64,000 nt of DNA, taken from contig NZ_CP095073.1 of assembly GCF_022919095.1 (NCBI RefSeq), positions 3,286,001 to 3,350,000 of the forward strand, in the 5' to 3' direction. The notes beneath the pieces were generated by a model. That model was not told the DNA's origin, did not search any database, and saw nothing but the letters and a program-made list of their open reading frames with translations. Below, in pieces: positions 8,720-17,681 of the stretch. Position 1 is the stretch's first letter; the number at the start of each line of letters is the position of its first letter. A program made the translations under genes and the position numbers. This DNA is from Halobacillus salinarum. GTDB taxonomy: Bacteria > Bacillota > Bacilli > Bacillales > Halobacillaceae.

Positions 8720-9481
8720 TTACTTTGCAGTTAAAAGCTCTTTTAAGTTCTCGGCGTTTACTTTGGAGCTCTCCATCTGATCCATTTCATAATGCTCCTG
8801 CTCCACGATCATCCATTCTACCTCGTTATTTTTACTTGTGTTAATAATTTCAGCTATATCTAAGTTTCCTTGACCAATTTCTGTACTGATCTGTTGATTT
8901 CCTTTTTTTGTAATATCTTTAATGTGTAAAGAAATGATCCGGTCTCCATACGTTTGAATCAACTCATTCGGATCATGGCCGGCGTATAAGGCCCAAAAAC
9001 AATCGAGTTCCATCTTGACGTACTCCGGATCGGTATTGTTCCAAATAATTTCAAATCCAGTCGAGGCACCTTGAGGTTCAAATTCGAAAGCGTGGTTATG
9101 GTAGGCAAAAGTAAATCCTGCTTTGTTACACCTTTCCCCAATGTTATTCAGCAGATCTGCGACATTTTTATAATCCTCTGCATTCTGCCTCATGTTTTCC
9201 GGGAGAAAAGGGCAGATGATTAACGAATTATTAATTTCCCGGTTGTATTCAAGGGTTTCCTGCAACTGGGCACCGCGTAATAAGTCAATGCTTATATGTG
9301 CACCTGCCGGCTCAATCGATTTCTGGTCAAGCAAAGTCCGCAGTTCTTCTGCAGGCGTTTCAAAAAAGCCTGCAAACTGGACACCTTCATAACCAAGGTC
9401 AGCTACTTTTGAAATGGTCCCTAAAAAATCCTGCTCTACTTCCTCTTTTATCGAATAAAGCTGTAATCCCATTTTACTCAT
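8720..9481 (-). CDS. Sugar phosphate isomerase/epimerase, TIM-barrel (AP endonuclease 2 fold)
   Basis: 253 residues starting GLQLYSIKEEVEQDFLGTI, the usual opening of xylose-isomerase-like TIM barrels related to inosose dehydratase and sugar epimerases. Metal-binding candidates are visible in FAYHNHAFEFEP (~125-136), MELDCFWAL (~158) and SLHIKDI (~185), ending with an EQEHYEMDQM segment. The substrate cannot be named; no carbohydrate genes are adjacent. ATG 9481 follows GAGGAGGATTTAT. It is a single gene between two terminated units. Confidence 0.85.
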   Translation of the reverse strand: MSKMGLQLYSIKEEVEQDFLGTISKVADLGYEGVQFAGFFETPAEELRTLLDQKSIEPAGAHISIDLLRGAQLQETLEYNREINNSLIICPFLPENMRQNAEDYKNVADLLNNIGERCNKAGFTFAYHNHAFEFEPQGASTGFEIIWNNTDPEYVKMELDCFWALYAGHDPNELIQTYGDRIISLHIKDITKKGNQQISTEIGQGNLDIAEIINTSKNNEVEWMIVEQEHYEMDQMESSKVNAENLKELLTAK

Positions 9482-9569
9482 ATAAATCCTCCTCAGGTTT
9501 GTAAAGCAATTGAGTACTACTGCATGTAATTCCTTCGATTTTGAACCGGGTTATTCCTGCCCCTATTGA

Positions 9570-9914
9570 TTATTTGTTCTTTTTTCTCCCTGGAATTCTG
9601 CTTTCAATAGCAATGAATGACAATATCCTCAGTAGCACAGGATATAGAGCCAGCACTCCGATAAGATCTCCTACCGCTCCGAGCAGCGAAGTCGACAGCA
9701 TGAGGATTGATAATCCCAGCATAATGAAAACCGTTACGAGTCCAACAGTCCCATTAATCGGAGTCCATGCTCCAGCAACCGTTCGTGTATCCTCTTCAAG
9801 AAGCTGAAAGCAGCGATAGTGATAAGGACGAATCCGAAACCAGCTGGACGCGGTCACCAGTTCATCTCTGCTTTTTATTTCTTTGAAACAATAACGGCAT
9901 ATATGAGTGTCCAC
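9570..9914 (-). CDS. Small zinc-ribbon-like membrane protein of unknown function
   Basis: About 114 residues if it starts at GTG 9914, preceded by TTGGGAG at 8 nt. The frame is open to 10019 but the upstream stretch has no ribosome-binding site. The protein begins DTHICRYCFKEIKSR and has a later HYRCF, so a C-x2-C...H-x2-C metal site is likely, followed by two hydrophobic segments (TVGLVTVFIMLGLSILML and VGDLIGVLALYPVLLRIL) and a basic tail. No family is recognised. It lies between the sugar isomerase and the MurG paralogue, all leftward. Confidence 0.6.
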   Translation of the reverse strand: MDTHICRYCFKEIKSRDELVTASSWFRIRPYHYRCFQLLEEDTRTVAGAWTPINGTVGLVTVFIMLGLSILMLSTSLLGAVGDLIGVLALYPVLLRILSFIAIESRIPGRKKNK

Positions 9915-10037
9915 TTTATCTACTCCCAACCTGCATTTTTTTACCCATAAATATTCATGATCTTCTCTATTGTAACGCAGGCGCATCATATTTCTAAGCA
10001 TTAAGAAGCGCAAGGACAAAACTGCTGCAAAATAAAG

Positions 10038-10067
10038 AACCTGCAGTGACGACCGCCACTGCAGGTT
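10038..10067 (-). terminator. Terminator after the murG-like gene
   Basis: AACCTGCAGTG / CACTGCAGGTT, an 11-bp perfect stem with an 8-nt loop, immediately after the stop of the leftward gene 10071-11141. Confidence 0.7.
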
Positions 10068-10070
10068 TCA

Positions 10071-11141
10071 TTATTTTTGAGCATTTTGAATGAGGGAAAC
10101 CACTCTTTCCTTCGTTTTTTCACTTTGATAATTTTCCATTTGTTGAATCATGGCCTCTTTATCATCAATTAAATGTCTGATTTCCGAAAGCAGACGTTCA
10201 TTCGATAGATCCTCTTCTTCTAATTTATGAGCATATCCCTGCTTAACGAAAGAATCCGCATTTAAGATCTGGTCCCCGCGACTCGCTTTTCTTGAGAGTG
10301 GGATGAGAAGCATCGGTTTTCGTAACGCAAGGAATTCAAAAATAGAATTGGAGCCCGCTCTTGAAACTACGAAATCACTCGCCGCAAAAAGGTCCTTCAA
10401 TTCATCTTTCACGTATTCGAACTGAGCATACCCACGATGATTAAAAGCAGGATCAACATTATTCTTTCCACAAACGTGGATGACTTGAAGATCGTTTAAT
10501 AAGGGTTCTAAATTACTGCGAACCGCCTCATTAATCTTCTTTGAACCCGTGCTGCCTCCCATAACCATAAGGACAGGCTTTTGACTCGTAAACCCGCATA
10601 GCTGCAGTCCTTTTCGAGCATTTCCTGTGAAGAGCTCTTCCCGGACAACCGCACCGATGTACTCGCCTTTTTCTTCAGGCAGATGCTGCATCGTCTCTGG
10701 AAATGTAGCCAATATTTTGTGTGCAAAAGGGAAAGACAGCTTGTTAGCTAGTCCTGGCGTATAATCAGATTCATGAATAATTGCTGGTACACGATTAAGC
10801 TTCGCTGCTGCAACCACCGGGACAGAAACAAATCCCCCTTTTGAAAAAACTACGCGAGGCTTTCTCTTTCGAATAATACCAATCGACTGGAGTAGCCCTT
10901 TCATGACTTTAAAAGGATCTTTAAAGTTTTCTTTAGACATGTATCTTCGCAGTTTCCCAGTGGAAATGGAATGGTAGGTCACTCCTGAAATGGATTCTAT
11001 CAGCTGCCGTTCAATTCCTTCATACGAGCCAATATAATCTACTTCATATCCCTGTTTCTGAAATTCAGGAATAAGAGCCAGATTTACGATGACGTGACCA
11101 GCTGTTCCTCCGCCGGTAAAGAGTATCCGCTTATTCTTCAT
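10071..11141 (-). CDS. murG: MurG-family UDP-GlcNAc:undecaprenyl-PP-MurNAc-pentapeptide GlcNAc transferase (paralogue)
   Basis: 356 residues. The N-terminus [20 protein letters not shown] matches the MurG GGTGGHxxPA loop with Ala for the third Gly and Val-Asn for the usual Pro. Further MurG-type motifs are [39 protein letters not shown] and [24 protein letters not shown]. MurG makes lipid II at the inner face of the membrane. The gene is far from any mur/fts cluster, so it is probably the second MurG-type gene found in several Bacillaceae. Start is ATG 11141; a TTG at 11153 is an alternative. Confidence 0.85.
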   Translation of the reverse strand: MKNKRILFTGGGTAGHVIVNLALIPEFQKQGYEVDYIGSYEGIERQLIESISGVTYHSISTGKLRRYMSKENFKDPFKVMKGLLQSIGIIRKRKPRVVFSKGGFVSVPVVAAAKLNRVPAIIHESDYTPGLANKLSFPFAHKILATFPETMQHLPEEKGEYIGAVVREELFTGNARKGLQLCGFTSQKPVLMVMGGSTGSKKINEAVRSNLEPLLNDLQVIHVCGKNNVDPAFNHRGYAQFEYVKDELKDLFAASDFVVSRAGSNSIFEFLALRKPMLLIPLSRKASRGDQILNADSFVKQGYAHKLEEEDLSNERLLSEIRHLIDDKEAMIQQMENYQSEKTKERVVSLIQNAQK

Positions 11142-11246
11142 AGCAGCTTTCAACGTCCTTTCTTCGATGGATGTAGCTGGGTTTCAATAGATAAATGTGC
11201 TATAATCCTCGTGTTCTTATGGAATTGTATCAAAAAGGAGATACTT

Positions 11247-12635
11247 ATGTATGAGACTCACACGATTCAAGCAAAAATAAAGTTACTGCTAACCATTTTA
11301 ACGCCTATCCTCATTACACAAATAGGTATGTATTCAATGAATTTTTTCGATACGATCATGTCAGGGAAAGCAGGGCCGAACCAGCTTGCCGGTGTCGCCA
11401 TCGGTTCAAGTATCTGGGTGCCGGTATTTACAGGATTGAATGGGATTCTTATGGCGATTTCTCCAATTGTCGCCCAATTAAAAGGAGCAAAGAAGGAAGA
11501 AGATATTGCGCCATCCGTCATTCAAGGGGTGTACCTTGCGATAATACTTGCTGTAACCGTCGGCATCACTGGATATTTCCTGCTAGATCCAGCGCTCCAT
11601 TTATTAGATATAGATCCTGAAGTGAGCCATGTCGCTAAATATTATTTAATCACACTTGGAACAGGAATCATACCATTATTTGTGTTCAATATCTTAAGGT
11701 CATTTGTCGATGCTCTCGGTATAACAAGGATTTCTATGTTCATCATTTTACTAAGTCTTCCGGTCAATATTCTATTCAATTACGTATTGATCTTTGGAAA
11801 ATTCGGCCTTCCAGCTCTAGGAGGAATAGGTGCCGGCCTTGCTTCTGCTCTCACATACTGGACTTCGTTAATCATTATTTTGATCGTAATCGCCAAGGTT
11901 AAACCGTTAACCAGTTATCACCTGATGTCAACAAGGATTGCCCCCTCCCTTAAAGAATGGTGGGAACAATTAACAATCGGAATCCCCATTGGTTTTGCCA
12001 TTTTCTTTGAAACAAGTATTTTTGCCGCGGTTACATTTTTTATGACTGCCTACGACACGAATACAATCGCAGCCCATCAGGCGGCTATTAACTTTGCTTC
12101 TTTTTTATATATGATTCCGCTTAGCATAGCATTTTCGCTTACTATTGCAGTGGGATTTGAAGCTGGTGCTAAGCGTGAACGGGATGCGAAAACTTATTCT
12201 TACCTGGGGATTATTCTGGCCGTAGGCTTTTCTATCATTGCTGGGGTAATTTTATATGTCCTGGATGATCAGGTAGCCCGCCTTTACAGCTCTAATCAAA
12301 AAGTCATTGAACTGACAAAGCACTTTATTTACTATGCGATTTTCTTTCAGTTATCAGATGCCTTCGGAGCCCCTATACAAGGAGTTCTCCGCGGCTACAA
12401 GGACGTCAACATTACACTCGTCATGGCCTTTATTTCGTATTGGGTGATCGGTCTCCCAAGCGGATATCTGCTGGCCACCCATTCTTCGCTCGGCCCTTTT
12501 GGATATTGGATGAGCTTAATTATCGGACTAACAGCCGGTGCAGTCTGTCTACTTTGCAGAATGCTTATCCTGCAAAAAAAACGGGCGCGCAGGCTGAAAT
12601 ATAAAAAAGAAGCCGGCCCTTCATTAGAGCCCTAA
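11247..12635 (+). CDS. MATE family efflux transporter
   Basis: 462 residues with about twelve membrane segments in two homologous halves, starting MYETHTIQAKIKLLLTILTP and containing the family-typical ITQIGMYSMNFFDTIMSG and the second-half counterpart IPIGFAIFFETSIFA. MATE proteins export cationic drugs using Na+ or H+ gradients. ATG 11247 has AAAAAGGAGATACTT upstream; a longer open frame back to 11094 overlaps the divergent murG-like gene and is not used. A TGC-TATAAT extended -10 lies at 11198-11206. The last ~10 codons (KKEAGPSLEP) appear to run into the 5' end of repeat copy 2. Confidence 0.92.
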   Translation: MYETHTIQAKIKLLLTILTPILITQIGMYSMNFFDTIMSGKAGPNQLAGVAIGSSIWVPVFTGLNGILMAISPIVAQLKGAKKEEDIAPSVIQGVYLAIILAVTVGITGYFLLDPALHLLDIDPEVSHVAKYYLITLGTGIIPLFVFNILRSFVDALGITRISMFIILLSLPVNILFNYVLIFGKFGLPALGGIGAGLASALTYWTSLIIILIVIAKVKPLTSYHLMSTRIAPSLKEWWEQLTIGIPIGFAIFFETSIFAAVTFFMTAYDTNTIAAHQAAINFASFLYMIPLSIAFSLTIAVGFEAGAKRERDAKTYSYLGIILAVGFSIIAGVILYVLDDQVARLYSSNQKVIELTKHFIYYAIFFQLSDAFGAPIQGVLRGYKDVNITLVMAFISYWVIGLPSGYLLATHSSLGPFGYWMSLIIGLTAGAVCLLCRMLILQKKRARRLKYKKEAGPSLEP

Positions 12636-13014
12636 ACTAAAGATGAACAATGAAGGATATGGGAAATTCATAAGTCTCGTTCGTTCTAAGTAACCGTTTG
12701 GGGAATAAACCCTGCTATTAGCAGTCCTGCGTCGAGCAGACCGTTAAAAGCAAAGGAATGTTTGTCTCCGGCACAAAAAATATTTTGTAGAAAACTACAA
12801 GAAAAAACCCGCATTCATTCCTGAATGCGGGTTTAACACTCCTCTTTATTTTAAGTTCATGACGGGCAGGAAGACAAAACACAGTTTGCACTTTAAGGGA
12901 GAAAGGCAACAGCGTGTAAAATACAAAAAATCCGAACGAAGATGAAATGGTATGATAAACAATTCACCCTCATTCGGAATTTAGTATGACTGAAACACGT
13001 GTGTCCCAGCCTCT
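12609..13014 (+). repeat. Dispersed intergenic repeat, copy 2
   Basis: Shares the 5' core CTAAAGATGAACAATGAAGG (12636-12655) and the 3' hairpin ATCCGAACGAAGATGAA / TTCACCCTCATTCGGAA (12929-12979, four unpaired positions) with copies 1 and 3. The right end TGTCCCAGCCTC (13002-13013) is the inverse of the left end of copy 3. A bidirectional terminator (12805-12834) sits in the middle. It occupies the gap between the MATE gene and the convergent nucleoside transporter; a 63-codon frame inside it is not gene-like. Confidence 0.6.
12805..12834. terminator. Bidirectional terminator between convergent genes
   Basis: AAACCCGCATTCA pairs perfectly with TGAATGCGGGTTT (13 bp, 4-nt loop), between MATE (rightward) and the nucleoside transporter (leftward). 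Confidence 0.65.
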
Positions 13015-13021
13015 TGATGGT

Positions 13022-14212
13022 TTATAGGAAAAGTCCTGCCATCGTAGCAGATAACATAGAGCCTAGAGTGGCACCGATCAGCAGCTTCATTCCAAAACCG
13101 GAAACTTTTCTTCCTTTGTCAGGATCAATCCCCTGTACTGTACCGGCAATAATCCCGATAGAGGAAAAGTTAGCGAAGCTTGTAAGAAAGACCGTAACAA
13201 TTCCAACTGTTTTTTCTGATACTGAAGGAACCATGTCTTTAAATTGAAGCATAGCCACAAATTCATTCGTCACAATTTTAGTTCCCATAATGGCCCCTGC
13301 ATCAATGACTTCACCAGCTGGTATTCCCATAAGAAGTCCAATTGGTGCAAGCACATATCCTAATGCTTCCTGTAAAGTAAACCCATTAAATAGAGATGAG
13401 AATACAGCGTTCACTAAGTCAAGAGAAGCAATAAAGGCAATCAGCATAGCCGCAACTATTAAAGCAATTTTCCCGCCATCTAATGCTCCGTTCCCCATGG
13501 CTTCAAAAAAGCTGTTCGCATTGGACACTTCGTGAATATCTACATGGTCCTCCTCTTTCGAAACTTTAACAGGCGAGATTAATGAAGCAACAATCAGCGC
13601 ACTAAACATATTAAGCGGAAGAGCCACCAGTACAAACTCTGCAGGAAGTATATTAATATAAGCTCCTACGATTGAAGCAGATACAGAGCCCATAGCTGAT
13701 GCACTTACGATATAAAGCCGATTTTCACTTAAATGAGAGAATTGGGACTTAATTGCAAGGATCGCTTCAGACTGGCCGAAGAAGATACTGTTCACAGCAT
13801 TAAAAGATTCCACTTTTGGAAGGCCGGTAATATAGGAAATAAACTGGCCGATATATTTAATAATGAAGGGAAGTATTTTTAAATACGTAAGTACAGAAAG
13901 GATGGTTGCAAAGAAAATAATTAATAAAAGTACGTTAAAGAAGAAAACAGTAGCGCCGTCATTAACCGCAATTCCTCCAAGAACGAAATCTACTCCAGCT
14001 GAACCATATTTAATCAGCTTGTTAAATACCCATGACACTCCATCAATAATTGTTCGTCCAACCTCTGTTTTAAACATCACCAGCGTAGTAATCAGCTGTG
14101 CCACTAACATAACGATGACGCCAGTATAGTTAATGTTCTTTCGATCATTAGACATTAGAAATGCAATTCCGAGAATCACGGCAATTGCCACGATACCTAG
14201 TAGGATATCCAC
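13022..14212 (-). CDS. NupC-family concentrative nucleoside transporter
   Basis: 396 residues, GTG start at 14212 with AGGAGG at good spacing (the longer frame to 14407 includes promoter sequence). It opens DILLGIVAIAVILGIAFLMS and shows the CNT signatures VFNKLIKYGSAGVDFVLGG, FGQSEAILAIKSQFSHLSENRLY, AIMGTKIVTNEFVAM and FANFSSIGIIAGTVQGIDP, which line the nucleoside- and cation-binding site. It imports nucleosides with H+ or Na+. Upstream are a sigma-A promoter (14290-14318) and a cre-like site (14257-14270), suggesting catabolite repression. Confidence 0.92.
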   Translation of the reverse strand: MDILLGIVAIAVILGIAFLMSNDRKNINYTGVIVMLVAQLITTLVMFKTEVGRTIIDGVSWVFNKLIKYGSAGVDFVLGGIAVNDGATVFFFNVLLLIIFFATILSVLTYLKILPFIIKYIGQFISYITGLPKVESFNAVNSIFFGQSEAILAIKSQFSHLSENRLYIVSASAMGSVSASIVGAYINILPAEFVLVALPLNMFSALIVASLISPVKVSKEEDHVDIHEVSNANSFFEAMGNGALDGGKIALIVAAMLIAFIASLDLVNAVFSSLFNGFTLQEALGYVLAPIGLLMGIPAGEVIDAGAIMGTKIVTNEFVAMLQFKDMVPSVSEKTVGIVTVFLTSFANFSSIGIIAGTVQGIDPDKGRKVSGFGMKLLIGATLGSMLSATMAGLFL

Positions 14213-14256
14213 ACTTTGTTCCTCCTCAATTGTAATAAGTCGTCTCTTTTCGACAA

Positions 14257-14270
14257 TGAAAGTGTTTTCA
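14257..14270 (-). promoter_or_regulatory. Candidate cre (CcpA) site upstream of the nucleoside transporter
   Basis: TGAAAACACTTTCA on the minus strand fits the cre consensus TGWNANCGNTNWCA except for A in place of the central G. It lies about 13-26 nt after the predicted transcription start, the position of a roadblock-type operator. Confidence 0.45.
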
Positions 14271-14289
14271 TCATTGGTTTCCATAAAGG

Positions 14290-14318
14290 ATTTTAACAGG
14301 TTGTCAGACGTCTTGCAA
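14290..14318 (-). promoter_or_regulatory. Candidate sigma-A promoter of the nucleoside transporter
   Basis: TTGCAA (14313-14318), 17-nt spacer, TAAAAT (14290-14295) on the minus strand, 78 nt before the GTG start. Confidence 0.5.
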
Positions 14319-14480
14319 GGGAATATTAATAGAGCGAATCTTCTTACTAATACTTTTCCTTTATTCTTTTTTGTCCATTCCCTGTAATAACAAGCATTTA
14401 CCATCATTTTTTTTAAAATTATGTAACAATTACCATAAGGTACTAGGTAAATGAAATTAGAATTTTATCCAATCATCATG

Positions 14481-14509
14481 ACAGCCTAAAGACAATGTCT
14501 TTAGGCTGT
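14481..14509 (-). terminator. Terminator after the LysM-CAP gene or upstream boundary
   Basis: ACAGCCTAAAGA pairs with TCTTTAGGCTGT (12 bp, 5-nt loop) 19 nt after the stop of the leftward gene at 14528. Confidence 0.6.
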
Positions 14510-14527
14510 ATTACTTCCCTATGTTGT

Positions 14528-15157
14528 TTACTTACTAATAAACATTTGTGACCAGTAAGTACCATAGCTGCCGCCTTTGGCATAACCTACTCCAATATGA
14601 GTTAGGTTCCGGTTCAGAATGTTTTTTCTATGTCCAGAGCTGTTCATCCATCCGTTGACAACCTCTTGAGCTGTTCTCTGCCCTGCCGCTATGTTTTCTG
14701 CCGCACTTCGATAAGAGATATTAAAATCACTCATCATTTGAAATGGCGACCCATAAGTTGGGGATGTATGAGAGAAGTATCCATTGCTCGCCATATCTCT
14801 CGCTTTGTAACGTGCCACTCTGGATAACTGCCAATCTTCTTTTAACGCCGGAAGTCCGCGGCTGGTCCGCTCCTGGTTGGTTAAGTCAATTACCTGCTGT
14901 TCAATGGATTTCACTTGTTTCTTTAATGGCACTGTGACCTTCTGCCCGGGGTAAATCAAATCGGGATTTGCAATCTGCGGATTTGCGTTAATAATCTCAG
15001 ATAAACCAATTTGATAGCGTTTAGAAATTTTCCACAACGAATCTCCCCATTTCACTGTGTAAGTTGCTGTCGACTGCGCTTGAGATTCAGCCGGGTGCTG
15101 CACAAACAATACGGCTGAAGCCATAATGATAACCATCCACATCCAGACTACTTTCAA
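14528..15157 (-). CDS. Secreted LysM and CAP (SCP-like) domain protein, YkwD-type
   Basis: 209 residues from TTG 15157 (AAGGAG 8 nt upstream). A signal peptide of ~30 residues is followed by a LysM domain (YTVKWGDSLWKISKRYQIG ... IYPGQKVTVP, about 35-80) that binds cell-wall glycan, and then a CAP domain with LTNQERTSRGLPAL, ARYKARDMASNGYFSH, GAAEN-like SAAENIAAG, WMNSSGHRKNIL and HIGVGYAKGG. LysM-CAP proteins are exported and wall-associated; some are spore-coat proteins. Its exact role is not known. It is a single gene bounded by terminators. Confidence 0.88.
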   Translation of the reverse strand: MKVVWMWMVIIMASAVLFVQHPAESQAQSTATYTVKWGDSLWKISKRYQIGLSEIINANPQIANPDLIYPGQKVTVPLKKQVKSIEQQVIDLTNQERTSRGLPALKEDWQLSRVARYKARDMASNGYFSHTSPTYGSPFQMMSDFNISYRSAAENIAAGQRTAQEVVNGWMNSSGHRKNILNRNLTHIGVGYAKGGSYGTYWSQMFISK

Positions 15158-15226
15158 ACTACTCACTCCTTAATAACGTTATCGATAGTAGTCTGGCTTG
15201 AAATTGAGAATTTATGTAAAAAAAAT

Positions 15227-15255
15227 GCACCCGGCAGTGGTCAGCCGCCGGGTGC
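15227..15255 (-). terminator. Terminator of the second ger operon
   Basis: On the minus strand GCACCCGGCGG...CTGCCGGGTGC followed by ATTTTTTTT, a strong rho-independent terminator, about 125 nt after the C-subunit stop. Another imperfect stem (AAAGGCTT...AAGCCTTTT) lies at 15287-15325. Confidence 0.75.
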
Positions 15256-15378
15256 TTTACCTAGGGAGGTAAAATCATCTATTAATGAAAGGCTTCAGCT
15301 TCTTTGTCCACAAGCTAAGCCTTTTCATTTTCACTCTAGTATATAGACGAATGGCCCCAATGAAAGGTTTCAAATAAT

Positions 15379-16494
15379 TTAATTAATAATCCCAAGCTCT
15401 TGAATTTCAACAGTAACCTTAGGTTCAAATTCGATGTCAGGAAATTCCTCATTCCAATCCAGCCTGTCCCATACATCAGGTTTATAAGCCATCACCCGCC
15501 GTCCGATACCAAACACATCACTGTTCGCTTCCTGGACGATATCTATGATTTCTTTTGCATCTTTCGTCAATACCTCGGACAGTCTTTTATTGACTTTTTC
15601 TACTTTACTGTACGAATCCAAATGGTTTTTAGGATACTCGACTATTCTTGCTTTCAGATTTAAACGAACGGTGACTTTTACTTCACTGTCTTTAGCATCG
15701 ATTTTAAGCTTTTGATCAGCTTTCATTACGTTAATGCTTATATAATCCAGCAATGGGTTGTCGCCTTCTTTACCGATTTTTTTTGTAATTCTGGCATATT
15801 GGCCCCGGTAGCCTTCAAGAAGCATTAAGAGCAGGGATTGTTCTGGTGTTAAATGAACACCAGTGTAATTTTCGTCATGAAACAACGCGAGACCATCATA
15901 CTTAATCAACTGAGATTCTTCCAATACTTTTAAATAAGGAAGCGTAAAATCCTTTCCTGGTGATAACAAATCAGAACAAATGAGCTGCAGGTTTTTTCCG
16001 GTGAAGTGAGTCGATGTAATGTTAGATTCAAGGATACCGCTAATGTAAGTGCTTATTCTCGGTTCGGTTTGATTTTTTATCGAAACCGCTTTTCCTGCCT
16101 CACCTTCAACAATCCCCAGATAAGCGTTCAGATTATTTCTCGGATTGCGGTAAAAATCATCTAAGATCGGGTATATTCCCTTCTGGGCAAGCTCTTCTCC
16201 GAGCAGAATGACCTTCAGCTTGGACGGGTCAAAGGACTGGGAGATCATTTCATCAATTCTCTCGCGTGCTTCCCTTACATTATCTGCTTCCGCAGAAACG
16301 ATTTGAATATGTTCTGGTCCAGGTCCCTCTCCTCCTCGTTGAACAGAAGGAATGGACACCGTTTCATGCAAATCCCCATCCTCAGTTAAATCAAATGCTT
16401 TTGTCAACACTAATTTTATATCTTTAAATTGGCGCTGGTCCCAGCAGCCGGTAAGCAGGAACAAACTAATCAGCATGCACAGGGCTTTTTTCAT
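15379..16494 (-). CDS. Spore germination lipoprotein subunit C (Ger(x)C family), second operon
   Basis: 371 residues with lipobox LLTGC (Cys ~17), continuing WDQRQFKDIKLVLTKAFDL, which matches the Ger(x)C opening CWDxxEI. The C-terminal region ends VEIQELGIIN. Its start overlaps the stop of the B subunit by 4 nt (ATGA at 16491-16494). It is only distantly similar to the C subunit at 3463-4593, so the two receptors are not a recent duplication. Confidence 0.92.
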   Translation of the reverse strand: MKKALCMLISLFLLTGCWDQRQFKDIKLVLTKAFDLTEDGDLHETVSIPSVQRGGEGPGPEHIQIVSAEADNVREARERIDEMISQSFDPSKLKVILLGEELAQKGIYPILDDFYRNPRNNLNAYLGIVEGEAGKAVSIKNQTEPRISTYISGILESNITSTHFTGKNLQLICSDLLSPGKDFTLPYLKVLEESQLIKYDGLALFHDENYTGVHLTPEQSLLLMLLEGYRGQYARITKKIGKEGDNPLLDYISINVMKADQKLKIDAKDSEVKVTVRLNLKARIVEYPKNHLDSYSKVEKVNKRLSEVLTKDAKEIIDIVQEANSDVFGIGRRVMAYKPDVWDRLDWNEEFPDIEFEPKVTVEIQELGIIN

Positions 16495-17681
16495 GAAGCT
16501 CCCCCCTTCTTTTTAAATAAACTTCGTATTTTAATACAAAGGTAAATAAGTACAGGGAAACCGATGGAGAAAAAGTAGCCGGAGTTTACGACGTACGTCG
16601 TAAACGTTTCGATTTTTTTCATATCGTACCCAATAAAAAAGGCAAAACTGAAGATTATGAGGGACACGAGTATTCTACTTAGCTGTTTTCTATTAGAATG
16701 AAAAATTGATAACAGGCCTTGCGATGACATATACAAATACGTAGAAAACGTAGTAGCCACAGATACAATCCATATCGAAATAAAAAACAAATCCACCCGG
16801 GCTACAATTGGAAACTCATAGGATTTAAGCATATACAGCACCGGCTCAGGTACCAATCCTACTTCGTTAGTGCTGAAAAATGTAAACGAGACCATTACAA
16901 TAAATAAATAAAAGCAAACGACAAACCAGTGAGCTTGAAAAATAGTCTTCAGTTTATCTTTAGGCTTCCCTTCTACTTCTGAAAACAACACCAGTGATAC
17001 GATAAAGCCGAAAAAGGAAAGGATCGCTTCATGGGAACCTTTAATAATCGGTCCCAAACCATTGTGACCGATCGGTAAAATGTACACCAGCCGAATTTCT
17101 TTTAAGGAGTAGATCATAAGAATGAGCAGCATGGCCAGTAAGAAGGACAGAGCTGTGTACAGTCTCCCCATAACTAATAAATCTGCTGAATTAAGGTACA
17201 AGCAGATTAAAACCATGAGAAAAGCCAGCACCCAAAATGGTGTGCTCGGAAGTACCCATAAACTGATCATCCGTCCAAACAACAGCAGAATCAGGACTCC
17301 AATACTAAGAAAGTAAACTACGTAAATAAGTGAGAAAAATTTCCCCACCCATTTCGTCATCGTATTTTCCATAATTTTAAAAAAGTTATCCTGCGGACTG
17401 CTTCTGCCTATTAACCACAGAATAAAAATTACGGCCTGGATCAGCACAGCAGCAATGATTAAGGAAATCCAACCGTCCTGTTTTGCAGCCTTGTGTAAAT
17501 CATAGGGCATACTTAAAATCCCGACTCCAATCTGCGTTTGAATAATCATGAAAAAGTACTGGCGTCGGGAAAGCTTCTGTTTAAATTCAGGAGGACTCTG
17601 TTTCGTTTTAAGCCCTTTTTTTGATCCTGGAGTTTCAGGATTGTTGATTTGACTGGTTGTCTGGTTGCTTTTTTTGCTCAC
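16491..17681 (-). CDS. Spore germination receptor subunit B (GerAB family), second operon
   Basis: 396 residues from GTG 17681 (AAGGGAG 10 nt upstream). An unusual ~45-residue polar, Lys/Gln/Ser-rich N-terminal extension (SKKSNQTTSQINNPETPGS) precedes the first membrane segment SRRQYFFMIIQTQIGVGILS, after which about ten segments follow as in APC-superfamily germination permeases. The coding region overlaps the A subunit gene by 47 nt (17635-17681). Longer starts up to 17735 are open but would overlap A further and lack a ribosome-binding site. Confidence 0.9.
   Translation of the reverse strand: MSKKSNQTTSQINNPETPGSKKGLKTKQSPPEFKQKLSRRQYFFMIIQTQIGVGILSMPYDLHKAAKQDGWISLIIAAVLIQAVIFILWLIGRSSPQDNFFKIMENTMTKWVGKFFSLIYVVYFLSIGVLILLLFGRMISLWVLPSTPFWVLAFLMVLICLYLNSADLLVMGRLYTALSFLLAMLLILMIYSLKEIRLVYILPIGHNGLGPIIKGSHEAILSFFGFIVSLVLFSEVEGKPKDKLKTIFQAHWFVVCFYLFIVMVSFTFFSTNEVGLVPEPVLYMLKSYEFPIVARVDLFFISIWIVSVATTFSTYLYMSSQGLLSIFHSNRKQLSRILVSLIIFSFAFFIGYDMKKIETFTTYVVNSGYFFSIGFPVLIYLCIKIRSLFKKKGGAS

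Noticed and set aside
12718-12909. 63-codon leftward ORF
   Set aside because: It covers the bidirectional terminator stem inside repeat copy 2 and has no plausible start signal.
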